Below are positions 1 through 9,604 of a stretch of 17,500 nucleotides of DNA, in pieces (within the stretch, counting starts at the first letter, position 1; each line of letters opens with the position of its first letter). Both the position numbers and the translations under genes were made by a program. The DNA comes from Anaeromyces robustus. Lineage: Eukaryota; Neocallimastigomycota; Neocallimastigomycetes; Neocallimastigales; Neocallimastigaceae. The notes below the pieces were generated by a model. It did no database searches. It had not been told where the DNA came from and worked only from the letters and a program-made list of their open reading frames with translations. The stretch is taken from NCBI GenBank assembly GCA_002104895.1, contig MCFG01000279.1, forward strand, positions 65,001 through 82,500. The letters run 5' to 3'.

Positions 1-2614
1 AATAAAATAATGGAGTGTCATTTTCATTATTTTCTTTATTTATATTAGCTCCATGTTCCACTAAATATTTTACTATTTTTAGTTTTCCTTTCAAGCATGC
101 ATTAAATAATGGTGTTATACCATTCTTATTCTCTTTATTCACATCCACTCCTTGCTTTTCAATTAAATATTTTATTACATTTTCATTTCCATTAAAACAT
201 GCATAAAATAATGGTGTTTCACCTTTTATGTTTTCTTTATTAGTATCAGCTCCATGTTCAATTAAATACTTTATTAAATTTTCATTTCCAGTAAAAAATG
301 CATAAACCAAAGGAGTGTTATTTTCAATATTTTTTTTATTTATATCTGCATTATGTTTTTCAATCAAATATTTTACTAAATTCTCATTTCCACTTTCACA
401 TGCATAAAATAATGAGGTTTCACCCATCCAATTTTCTTTATACATATCTGCTCCATTGTCAATTAAATATTTTATTAAATTTTCATTACCACTAATGTAT
501 GCATATAATAAAGGTGTTTCATTTTTAAAATTTTCTTTATTTATATCGGCTCCAAATTTAATTAAATATTTTACTATATTTTCATTTCCCTTTTCACATG
601 CATAAAATAATGGAGTTTTACCTAACTTGTTTGTTTTATTAATATCAGCTCCATTTTCAGTTAAATATTTTATTACATTTTCATTTTCGTCCTCGCATGC
701 ATGAAATAATGGAGTTCCACCATGCATATTTTCTTTATTAATATTAGCTCCATGCTCAACTAAACATTTTACTAAATTTTCATTTCCACTAGAGCATGCC
801 AAAAATAAGGAGGTTTCCATGGCAGCATCTTCTTTATTTATATTAGCACCATGATCAATTAAATATTTTACTAAATTTTTATTTCCATTTGAACATGCAT
901 AAAATAATGGTGTTTTACCTTCTTTATTCTCTTCATCAATATTTGCACCATGTTCAATTAAATACTTTACTATATTTTCATTTCCAATTGAGCATGCATA
1001 AATTAGCGGTGTTTTATAATATGAATCTTTTTTATTTATATCCATTCCAAGTTCAATTAAATATTTTACTATATTTTCATATCCATTTAAACATGCATAA
1101 AATAATGGTGTTTCTTTATAATAATTTTCTCTATTAATATCTACTCCATTTTCAATTAAATATTTTACTAAATTTTCGTTTCCGCTTTTACAAGCATAAA
1201 ATAATGGTGTCTCAATATTATAATTTTCTTTATTTATATCTGCTCCAAGTTCAACTAAATATTTTACTAAATTTTCATTTTTATTTCTACTAAAACATTC
1301 TTTAAATATTTGTATTTCATCATACCAACGCTCTTTATTACCAAGCTTAAATGTTTTTGTTATAAAAACATCCTTAACATCTGAACATGCATAAAATAAT
1401 GGCGTTTTACCATCTTTATCATCTTTATTAATATCAGCTCCAATTTCAATTAAATATTTTATCAAATATTCATTTCCACTAGAACATGCAAAAAATATTG
1501 GAGTATGATTATTTTCGTTTTCTTTATTAATATCTAATTTAGAAATTACAAACGATGTAACTAAATATTTTACTAAATTTTCATTTCCACTCCAACATGC
1601 ATAAAATAATGGTGTTTCCATTCTACAATTCTCTTTATTTATAGTAGCACCATGTTCAAGTAAATATTTTACTAAATTTTCATTTCCACTAGAACATGCA
1701 TAAAACAATGGTGTTTCACCATTTTTATTTTCTTTATTTACAACAGCACCATGTTCAATTAAATATTTTACTAAATTCTCATTTCCACTAGAGCAAGCAT
1801 AAAAAAATGGGGTATTACCACTCTTGTTTTCTTTTTTTGTATCACTTCCAAGGTCAATTAAATATTTTACTAAATTTGTATTTCCACTTAAACATGCATT
1901 AAATAATGGAGTATTACCATTCTTGTTTTCTTTTTTTATATCTATTCCATGTTTAATTAAATAATTCACTAAATCCACACTTCCACTTAAACATGCATTA
2001 AAGAATGAAGTTTCACCATTTTTGTTTTTTCTATTAATATCTATTCCAAGCTCGATTAAAAATTTTACTAATTTTATATTCCCACTCTTACAGGCATAAA
2101 ATAATGGAGTTTCACCATTCCTGTTTAATTTATTTATATCTATTCCAAGTCTATATAAATACTTTACTAAATATTCTTTTCCACTTAAACAAGCATTAAT
2201 TAAATAAATAGTACTTGTGTAGTAATAATCATAACTAATATTTTTATCCTTTTCTGTAGAAAATTTATAATTTTCAATTATTTCTTTTAATTCTGAATTT
2301 GATAGTGGTATTCTTTTTTTATTATATAAAATTAAATTTATAATAAATTCATCATCGAAAAATTTGATATTATTAAATATAATATCTAATAATTCCAAAA
2401 TATCTTCTTCAAATATGTTTTTTATTAAAGAAGAGGTAACTTTTAAATATTTGTAATTATTTTCAACTATAAATTGTAAACGTTCAGGTGTAAGAAAACC
2501 GTTATTATATATTTCAAAAACAATATCTTTATTATTCTTTTTTAAATTTTTTAATTTTTCAATATTTTTATTATCAATATCTCTAATATATGAATCAATT
2601 TGAAATCCATTCAT
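1..2614 (-). CDS. Ankyrin-repeat protein, intronless, 3' end beyond window
   Basis: One uninterrupted minus-strand frame of about 871 codons, still open at the left edge. The chosen start is the ATG at 2612-2614; the ATG at 2619-2621 hits a stop within nine codons in another frame. Residues 1 to about 133 are a non-ankyrin N-terminal domain with DIVFEIY (30-36), LTPERLQ (41-47), LLDIIF (75-80) and KFFD (84-87), shared with the plus-strand gene at 6315. From about residue 135 there are at least 21 ankyrin repeats of 33 residues (99 bp) with core ETPLFYACxSGNENLVKYL followed by IEHGADINKEN. One repeat, near 1280-1390, is broken by an insertion of about 32 residues; another has four extra residues. 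No signal peptide or membrane segment is seen, so a cytosolic binding scaffold is likely. Partners are unknown. The C-terminus, and any effector domain there, lies outside the window. Confidence 0.9.
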   Translation of the reverse strand, partial: MNGFQIDSYIRDIDNKNIEKLKNLKKNNKDIVFEIYNNGFLTPERLQFIVENNYKYLKVTSSLIKNIFEEDILELLDIIFNNIKFFDDEFIINLILYNKKRIPLSNSELKEIIENYKFSTEKDKNISYDYYYTSTIYLINACLSGKEYLVKYLYRLGIDINKLNRNGETPLFYACKSGNIKLVKFLIELGIDINRKNKNGETSFFNACLSGSVDLVNYLIKHGIDIKKENKNGNTPLFNACLSGNTNLVKYLIDLGSDTKKENKSGNTPFFYACSSGNENLVKYLIEHGAVVNKENKNGETPLFYACSSGNENLVKYLLEHGATINKENCRMETPLFYACWSGNENLVKYLVTSFVISKLDINKENENNHTPIFFACSSGNEYLIKYLIEIGADINKDDKDGKTPLFYACSDVKDVFITKTFKLGNKERWYDEIQIFKECFSRNKNENLVKYLVELGADINKENYNIETPLFYACKSGNENLVKYLIENGVDINRENYYKETPLFYACLNGYENIVKYLIELGMDINKKDSYYKTPLIYACSIGNENIVKYLIEHGANIDEENKEGKTPLFYACSNGNKNLVKYLIDHGANINKEDAAMETSLFLACSSGNENLVKCLVEHGANINKENMHGGTPLFHACEDENENVIKYLTENGADINKTNKLGKTPLFYACEKGNENIVKYLIKFGADINKENFKNETPLLYAYISGNENLIKYLIDNGADMYKENWMGETSLFYACESGNENLVKYLIEKHNADINKKNIENNTPLVYAFFTGNENLIKYLIEHGADTNKENIKGETPLFYACFNGNENVIKYLIEKQGVDVNKENKNGITPLFNACLKGKLKIVKYLVEHGANINKENNENDTPLFY

Positions 2615-2864
2615 TATTCATTTATAATAAAAATTATTAAAAATATAATTAAAATATTTAAAAAAAAAATAAATTAAATAAATAAAATATAAAAATAAAA
2701 TATATATATAATTTACATATGAGTTTTTTATTTATCTTAAGTGCTTAATATATATATGAAATATTATTTTTTTAATTTTAATTATATTTTTAATTTTATT
2801 ATTTTTAATTATACTTTTAATTTTATGTTTATTTTTATTTCTATTTATTTTTTACTTTTTTATT

Positions 2865-3122
<258 letters not shown>

Positions 3123-3360
3123 AAATAATATAAAAACGGTCTCTCAACTTTATGCCATTTTAACTGCCTGTTTTAAAAATAAATGAGTCATAACTGTCAC
3201 AAATTTTTTATTTTGAATAAAAAAATTTTTTTTATTAATATATAATAACAATAACAAAATAAAATTTTTTTACTAATTAAGGGTTAATTGAATACATCAT
3301 ATTTATTATTATTAAAAGTAATTATTTTATATAATTATAAATATTGTATACATTATCTAT

Positions 3361-3600
3361 TGAAAATACTAAGCTCAACAACAATAAGTTGAAACATATA
3401 GAAATAAAACTTTTTTTTTTAAAAGAGATAATATAAGAAATCTTAGTTGGGAAAAAAAAATTCTACCTGAGCCTTCACAAAAATTATTAATTGACATAAT
3501 TTATAGATCAAATTTTAAATTTGTAACAAGAAAAAATTCTAATCTAAAATGAATGTTTAAAGGAAATAAAATACCAAGAAATAATTTTAATATGTATTAA
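3361..3600 (+). pseudogene. Coding-like relic with frameshift and stop, unidentified
   Basis: The plus strand here reads like protein in pieces. A frame starting ENTKLNNNKLKHIEIK runs into a T10 homopolymer at 3411-3420. One frame over it continues with KRDNIRNLSWEKK, LPEPSQKLLIDIIYR and FVTRKNSNLK up to a TGA at 3550-3552, and then MFKGNKIPRNNF up to a TAA at about 3600. Amino-acid variety is higher than in surrounding junk translations. I do not recognise the family. It could be a decayed gene or transposon fragment, or chance. Confidence 0.3.
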
Positions 3601-4056
3601 ATAAAAAAGTTAAATTGTACTTGTTATTTTAAATTAATTTTAATTTACGTAAAGCATTGAAATCTCGTTTTATTACTATAGTTTTCATTGTTATCAAGTC
3701 ACAAATCAAGTCACAATTAGTATAAATATGAATATATTTTTTATTTTTATAAAATGTTATAAACTATAGTGATTACAAAAATTGTATTTTATAATATTAT
3801 TAAACAAAACTTTAACTCAAATAAAATAATAAGTATAAGTTTTAATTAATAATAAATATTTTTCTCTAATACTTCTAATAGTATAAAATTAAAAAAAAAA
3901 AAAATGAATAAATTAAATGATTTTATCACATTATTCAAAATTTTGAAAATATAATTATATTAAAACTTCATTTATACTTTATGATAAAGAATTAACAAAT
4001 ATTTATATTATATAATTTTATTATAACATATTAATAAAATATAAAAATAATTTTTT

Positions 4057-4115
4057 AGTGTAAAGATATTAATAATAGTGTAAAGATATTAATAATAGTG
4101 TAAAGATATTAATAA
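4057..4115. repeat. 20-bp tandem repeat, about 2.9 copies
   Basis: The unit AGTGTAAAGATATTAATAAT occurs three times in direct tandem, two exact copies and a slightly truncated third. It is an isolated minisatellite in non-coding DNA. Confidence 0.95.
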
Positions 4116-4284
4116 AATTATTATATTTTAAGATAAATATTATAAAGAAGTTTCATTTAATATTAATTTATTTAAAGAATAAAATATAATCTTTTTAAAA
4201 CTATTTTAAACATATATATTTATAGAATAATAGAATATTATAAAAAATTTGATGTAATGATATGGATCCATTATGGCTACTAAT

Positions 4285-4340
4285 TAGGCTCAGTTCTACC
4301 TGCTTCTATTATTATGTTGGTTGTCTCTGGTTCGAACCTT
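4285..4340 (+). pseudogene. Possible tRNA relic or tRNA-derived element (A-box/B-box-like)
   Basis: TAGGCTCAGTTCTACC, about 4287-4302, resembles a pol III A box, and GGTTCGAACC at 4329-4338 resembles a B box. They sit about 27 bp apart inside an island that is clearly less A/T-rich than its surroundings. I could not fold a convincing acceptor or T stem, so it is not an intact tRNA. A decayed tRNA or SINE head is possible, as is coincidence. Confidence 0.28.
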
Positions 4341-5428
4341 ACTCTTTACCTTTCGGAATAATATTATTTATTTAATTAATAATAAATATATTCACTCAAT
4401 TATTAGATAATAATTTACTTAAATTAATAATATGTATTCATTGAAATAAATTTATTTAAATATTAATTTATTATTCACTTAATTAATATAATAATTTATC
4501 TAGTTCTTAATATTATATTTATTTAATTAAAATAATAATTAAATAATTATATAATTCTTATTTTAAATAATTTGCCCAATCATGTAATAATTTAGAATAG
4601 ATTTTTGAATATATAAATTCATGTATTTTATTTTATTTGACTCTTTGAGTCGATATTAACAATCAATTAATAATAAATAAAATATAAATATCAACCATAA
4701 ATAAATGAACAAATATATATTATATAAATGAATCTACTAATTAATTAAGTGAATAATCAATAGTGTTATAAATAATTTAATATATTATATTATTATTTAT
4801 TATTAATTTCCTACAATAACCTAGTGGTCACTCCAAATCTTTACATTTGAAAATATAGTTTAGGAGATAATGAATATTTATAGGAATATCAAAAATTTAA
4901 TGATACTGATATTTATTTTGTATCTTTAATATATTTTAGGAACGCGACAGTTGGGGAACACGACAATATAATATTTTCATAATAAGATATTTATTTTATG
5001 TTTTAATAGACTATTTATTTATTTAAAAATAATTAATTACATTTAAATTATAATTATAAATAAAATATATTTATTCCAATAATTAAATATAATATTAATT
5101 ATATTTAAAACATGTTTATAATGACAATAATAACTATCTCTGAAAATTAATATTGAAAACCTTGTGTTGAAAATAATAATTCTTTTAAATTATAAAATAT
5201 TGATAACAAAATTCTTCTAAAAATTCTTTTATACTTATCTGGAGCAATTCCCTAACTCAGGAAAAGTCCTCGTTTAATTTTATTATTATTATTTTTCTTT
5301 TATATCTATATTTTAATTATTTATCCAATCATTTACATATTATTATCCAATAATATGATTGAATATTTATTTATAGAACCATATACTCATTCTTTATATA
5401 ACTATCTTGTATCATTAAAAAATGAGAA

Positions 5429-5510
5429 GTCACTTTGGCGGAGTGGTTAACGCGGTGGCCTGCTAAGCCATTTCCCTTTGGGAGCGCAGGTTCGAGTCCT
5501 GCAGGTGACG
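5429..5510 (+). tRNA. tRNA-Ser(GCT)
   Basis: All arms can be folded by eye. The acceptor stem GTCACTT pairs with AGGTGAC, followed by discriminator G, as usual for serine. The D arm contains GCG...CGC. The anticodon stem GTGGC/GCCAT encloses loop CTGCTAA, giving anticodon GCT, which reads AGC and AGU. A long class II variable arm (TCCC/GGGA) and T arm GCAGG-TTCGAGT-CCTGC follow. The internal B box is GGTTCGAGTCC at 5489-5499, and TGGCGGAGTGG near 5436 serves as the A box. There is no intron and no encoded CCA, as expected for a eukaryotic nuclear tRNA gene. It is an independent pol III unit between two divergent ankyrin genes. Confidence 0.97.
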
Positions 5511-5520
5511 TTATTTTTTT
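5511..5520 (+). terminator. RNA polymerase III terminator
   Basis: A run of seven T (5514-5520) begins four bases after the tRNA discriminator base, the standard pol III stop signal. T runs are common in this DNA, but position and strand fit. Confidence 0.8.
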
Positions 5521-5875
5521 ATTTTCTTAATAAACTTAATAATTATTATAAAATATACATTCAATTTTTGTATTTATAAAATCGTGAATTTTTTTTAGTT
5601 AACTATGAATTAAAAAATATATAAAATAATATAATGTAGATGTTTAAAAATTTTATGAAAAAATGAAATAATCTGATATTTCATATTTATTGAAGAAGAT
5701 GTATTCTTCTAAACCAGAAACTGTTTACTAATGTAGGGAAGTTATTTTAATGTTAATATTAAAAACTTCTGAAATTTCTTTTCATTTATTATCAAGCCAC
5801 TTTTAGAATATATATTATAATATTATTATAATAAACTTTAATAATTATAATAAATATATACATTTATCTCCCTTT

Positions 5876-5921
5876 TTATTTATTTATTTAATTATATTTT
5901 ATTTATTTATTTAATTATATT

Positions 5922-5960
<39 letters not shown>

Positions 5961-5963
5961 TTT
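5876..5963. repeat. (TTTA)n tract, left arm of an inverted pair
   Basis: TTTA repeats broken twice by AATTATATT, with the last 40 bp nearly pure. The orientation is opposite to the TAAA tract at 6056-6288, so the two can pair across a spacer of about 90 bp. Confidence 0.93.
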
Positions 5964-6055
5964 TGTTTATTAATTTATTATCTTAAAAATAATCTAAACA
6001 AATTTAAAAAATATAATATAAAAAAAAAATATTAATGAAATTCTTTTTAATTAGG

Positions 6056-6170
6056 GTTAAATAAATAAGTAAAAAATAGATACATAAAAATAGATAAATA
6101 AATAAATGGATAAATAAATAAATAAATAAATAGATAAATAGATAAATAGATAAATAGATAAATAAATAGA

Positions 6171-6241
<71 letters not shown>

Positions 6242-6288
6242 ATGAATAAATAAATGAATAAATGAATAAATAAATAAATAAATAAAAA
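6056..6288. repeat. (TAAA)n tract with TAGA variants, right arm of an inverted pair
   Basis: About 55 tetranucleotides of TAAA on the plus strand, mixed with ATAGATA variants at the left and GAATAAA variants at the right. It ends less than 30 bp before the start codon of the plus-strand ankyrin gene, so it is probably core promoter or 5' leader of that gene. Confidence 0.95.
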
Positions 6289-6314
6289 ATGAAAAAAAGA
6301 TTTAAACAATCAAA

Positions 6315-8141
6315 ATGATGAAATTAAAAATTAATTCATTTTTGGAAGCTATCGATAAAAATCAAATCGATTTAATAAATATTTTAATAAATAATAATAT
6401 TATCGATTATAAAAAAGATATTGTATACGAAATTTATGATAATAATTTACTTACTCCTGAAAGATTACAATATATAATTGAGAATTGTAACAATTATTTT
6501 AATATAACATCAATTTTGATAAAAAGGTTGATAAAAGATAATAATGTTAGATTGTTAGATATTATTTTCAAGCATTTTAAATTTTTTGATACAGAATTTA
6601 TAATAAAGTTTCTTTTGTATTATAAAAATAAAAGGCCAATAACAATATCCGATTTAAATCAACAAATTTCAAATAAAAAGTACATAATTTCGAGGGATAA
6701 CAAATCTTATAATTTTACTAGCAATACAATTGAATATTTATTTAATGCCTGTGAAAATGGAAATGAACATATTGTTAGATATTTAATTAAACATGGTACA
6801 AATATAAATGTAAAAAATTGTAATGGTGATACTCCATTATGTTATGCTGTTAAAAGTAGAAACGTAAATTTAGTAAAATACTTAATTTTACATGGAGCAA
6901 ATATTAACAATGGAACCCCATTAATTAATGCATATAAAAATGAGGATGAATATTTAATTAAATATTTAATTAAACATGGTGCAAATATAAATGAAATAAA
7001 TTATAAAGGTAATACTCCATTATGTTATGCTATAAAAAATGGAAATATGTATTTAATAAAATATTTAATTGAACAAGGGGCGAATTTAAACCATGGAATT
7101 CCATTAATTAAAGCATGTAAAAATGCGAATGAAGATATAATAAAATACTTAATTGAACATGGAGCAAATATTAATGAAAAAAATAATAAAGGTAATACTC
7201 CATTATGTTTTGCCATTAAAAATAGAAATATAAATTTAGTAGAATATTTAATTGAACAAGGTGCCGATACAAATATTGGAACACCATTAATTAAAGCATG
7301 TAAAAATGCAGATAAAAATTTAATAAAATATTTACTTGAACATGGAGCAAATATAAATGAAATAAATAATAAAGGTAATACGCCATTATGTTTTGCCATT
7401 AAAAATAAAAACATAAATTTAGTAGAATATTTAATTGAACAAGGTGCTGATATAAATAATGGAACCCCACTTATTGAAGCTTGTAAAAATGAAGATGAAA
7501 ATTTAATAAAATATTTAATTGAGCATGGTGCAGATATAAATAAAAGTAATAACAATCGTGAAACACCATTAAAATGTGTGATAATTAAAAAAAATGAAAA
7601 TTTAGCAAAATATTTAATTGAGCATGGTGCAAATATAGAGATGTCATCATTATTCGATGCATGTAGAAGTGGAAATGAAAATATTGTTAAATATTTAGTT
7701 GAACATGGAGCAATTATTAATGAAGTAAAGCCTATTACTATATTTTTTTATCGTTATTGTGAAACACCATTATTTGAAGCGTGCAGAGGTGGTAATGAAA
7801 ATATTGTAAAGTATTTAATTGAACATGGAGCCGAGGTTAATGTAAAAAGTGCGGGAGATAATACACCACTTTCTATTGCATGTGGTATAGGAAATTTAAA
7901 TATGGTAAAATATTTAGTTGAAAATGATGCCTATATAAATGAACATTGTTGTTATGGAACACCATTATGTTATGCATTATCGAATAATCATGAAGATGTC
8001 GTAGAATATTTAATTAAAAATGGTGCAATTGTAGATAAAGAATCATTAAAACGTAGACCTGAATGGAAAAAATATAATTCATTCATTAGATATATAAATT
8101 ATAAATTAAGTAATAAATATAGAAATATTGTTTTTTCCTAA
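6315..8141 (+). CDS. Ankyrin-repeat protein, complete, 608 residues, intronless
   Basis: The ATG at 6315 is the first after an in-frame TAA at 6303-6305; a second ATG follows directly. Residues 1 to about 135 form an N-terminal domain homologous to that of the minus-strand gene at 1-2614, with DIVYEIY (35-41), LTPERLQ (47-53), LLDIIF (80-85) and KFFD (89-92). About 14 ankyrin repeats follow (residues 137 to about 580) with core TPLxxAxxxxNxNLxKYL and IEHGANIN. Repeats 2-9 alternate between short (28 residues, usually ending LIEQGA) and standard (33 residues, ending LIEHGANINE) forms, making four 61-residue units. The last full repeats return to standard spacing. The tail is basic and unrelated to ankyrin (KRRPEWKKYNSF). 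No signal peptide or membrane helix is seen. It is probably a soluble interaction scaffold; no partner or enzyme domain is visible. It is read away from its paralogue, with a tRNA gene between them. Confidence 0.93.
   Translation: MMKLKINSFLEAIDKNQIDLINILINNNIIDYKKDIVYEIYDNNLLTPERLQYIIENCNNYFNITSILIKRLIKDNNVRLLDIIFKHFKFFDTEFIIKFLLYYKNKRPITISDLNQQISNKKYIISRDNKSYNFTSNTIEYLFNACENGNEHIVRYLIKHGTNINVKNCNGDTPLCYAVKSRNVNLVKYLILHGANINNGTPLINAYKNEDEYLIKYLIKHGANINEINYKGNTPLCYAIKNGNMYLIKYLIEQGANLNHGIPLIKACKNANEDIIKYLIEHGANINEKNNKGNTPLCFAIKNRNINLVEYLIEQGADTNIGTPLIKACKNADKNLIKYLLEHGANINEINNKGNTPLCFAIKNKNINLVEYLIEQGADINNGTPLIEACKNEDENLIKYLIEHGADINKSNNNRETPLKCVIIKKNENLAKYLIEHGANIEMSSLFDACRSGNENIVKYLVEHGAIINEVKPITIFFYRYCETPLFEACRGGNENIVKYLIEHGAEVNVKSAGDNTPLSIACGIGNLNMVKYLVENDAYINEHCCYGTPLCYALSNNHEDVVEYLIKNGAIVDKESLKRRPEWKKYNSFIRYINYKLSNKYRNIVFS
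6825..7556 (+). repeat. Four 183-bp tandem units (two-ankyrin higher-order repeat)
   Basis: The anchor 'GGTAATACTCCATTATGTT' or a close variant begins at 6825, 7008, 7191 and 7374, and the pattern phases out at 7557, with exactly 183 bp between starts. Each unit encodes one short (28-residue) and one standard (33-residue) ankyrin repeat. The third and fourth units are the most alike, which suggests recent unit duplication or gene conversion. Confidence 0.93.
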
Positions 8142-9126
8142 TTATGTAATTTATTTAGTATAAATATGTAAATATAGTTTTATTTCTTAATAAAAAATAA
8201 AAAAAAAAAAATAATGATAGCAATAGTAAATAATAATAAATAATAATAAATAATAATATATTATTATTTATTATTAATAATTAAATAGAAGATTAATAAT
8301 TAAAATTAATATTATAAATTATATTTGATAATATAAATTATATCAAACATAATATTAATATTAATATTAATAATTTAAATATAAATATATAAAAAAGTTG
8401 TTAATTGACTTGATGAATTCGAATATTCATTTAAATAATTTTTACATATATATATATAGATATAGATATATGAGTTTACTATATTTTTAATTTATTTATT
8501 TATTTATTTTACCTTTTTTCTTTCTTTTTAATTAGGAGAGAAAAAAATATAATTATAAAAGAAAAAAATGAATAAAAGAAATTTATAATAAATTTTTTAA
8601 TTGTTAATTTATTTAATTTGATTTATGATTATATATTTATCAATTCATTAATACTTTTTTTTGCACATATTTGTAAATATTATTTAATTAAATAAATAAT
8701 GTTAATATGTAGCCAAGTATTATTTTATATATATATTTTTATTATTTTTATCCAATAGTATAAAATGGCTAAAAATCAAAAGATAATTTTACTTTAAAAT
8801 AAAATAAAAAAAAATAATAATAAGACAGGAAGGAATTGAAATTAAATACATTACAATGATAGAAAAAATATATTTTATAATTTTTTTTAATTTGTATTGA
8901 TTTTTGAATGATTTTAATTATAATAAGATTATCTGTATCTAATTATACGTACAAATTTTTTCTATCATTGTAATGATAGAAAAAATTTTTTTAAAACAAT
9001 TTTTTAATAGTAAAAAAAATAAGTATTATATGCATCATTGTTCATGTTCTTTTAAATATTATACGCTATTTTTATTTCTATATTGGTATACATTAACAGT
9101 GGTGACTCATTATTTTATTTTCAGTT
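8142..9126. other. Intergenic region downstream of the ankyrin gene
   Basis: A/T low-complexity DNA with no gene seen. Just after the stop codon there is an AATAAA at about 8189-8194 followed by an A-rich run, which could serve as a polyadenylation signal, though such strings are frequent here. A short TTTA run lies at about 8480-8508. The only structured part is the inverted-repeat element at 8849-8986. Confidence 0.6.
8849..8986. mobile_element. MITE-like element with perfect 21-bp terminal inverted repeats
   Basis: Positions 8849-8869 (CATTACAATGATAGAAAAAAT; first 20 bases CATTACAATGATAGAAAAAA) are the exact reverse complement of 8955-8975, with 85 bp between. Both outer sides are flanked by ATA, which would fit a short target duplication. 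The right arm also overlaps a further perfect palindrome: 15-bp arms 8955-8969 and 8972-8986 around GT. There is no coding capacity, so any movement would need a transposase elsewhere. It could instead be a hairpin formed by local rearrangement. Confidence 0.45.
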
Positions 9127-9495
9127 TATTTATATTTGCTTCATATTAATAAATATTTTATAATATTTTCATATTTATTTATATTAAATAGCAGTATTCC
9201 ACTTTTATAGTATTTTTCCTTATTTATATAATTTTTTTATTCAAGTAAAGATTTTTCTATATTCTCATTTACATTTTTGCATAAAATAACGTCGCTGTAT
9301 CATTTTCACTAACTTTATTAATATTGCTTCATAATTAATGGAATTATATATTATATTCATTTTATTTACTGATATCTGTATTTTGTTCAATTAAAACATT
9401 TTAAAATAATTTTATCTACTTTTTAATATGATAAAATTAATGGAGAATAAAGGTTATACCATTTTTATTTTCTTAATATGGATTTAAATAATAAA
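9127..9495 (-). pseudogene. Decayed ankyrin-repeat gene fragment
   Basis: The minus strand, read across frames, gives ankyrin pieces in the right order: ITPLF, then NINKVSENDTATLFYAKN and VNENIEKSLLE, then NINKYENIIKYLLI and EANINK. These match the KYL / HGANINKEN / TPLFYAC pattern of the two intact ankyrin genes, and short DNA stretches such as 'TTTGCATAAAATAACG' still match the 99-bp repeat of the gene at 1-2614. Several frameshifts and stop codons separate the pieces, so it cannot make a protein. About three to four repeats remain. A TTTA tract lies upstream in gene sense, as for the intact paralogues. Confidence 0.75.
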
Positions 9496-9496
9496 A

Positions 9497-9604
<108 letters not shown>

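Larger units (their letters stand above)
3123..5428. other. Intergenic region, mostly A/T low complexity
   Basis: No intact gene is seen on either strand. Against the A/T background there are short islands of more complex, less A/T-rich sequence at about 3136-3200, 3424-3550, 4255-4360, 4810-4840, 4938-4968 (two near-copies of GGAACRCGACA) and 5235-5275. These may be remnants of decayed genes or elements, or small RNA genes that I cannot identify. A short hairpin GACTC-TTT-GAGTC lies near 4640-4655. Confidence 0.6.

Noticed and set aside
15-1137. Several 63-82-residue plus-strand frames
   Set aside because: They are antisense to the ankyrin gene at 1-2614 and repeat with its 99-bp period.
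1-2200. Regularly spaced repeats resembling a CRISPR array
   Set aside because: The period is 99 bp, the 'spacers' are conserved too, and the frame encodes ankyrin repeats. The genome is eukaryotic.
6004-6309. 101-residue open frame on the minus strand
   Set aside because: Also a tetranucleotide-tract translation, lying in the leader of the plus-strand ankyrin gene.
7025-7555. 176-residue minus-strand frame
   Set aside because: Antisense shadow of the 183-bp repeat units in the plus-strand ankyrin gene; kept open by the repeat itself.
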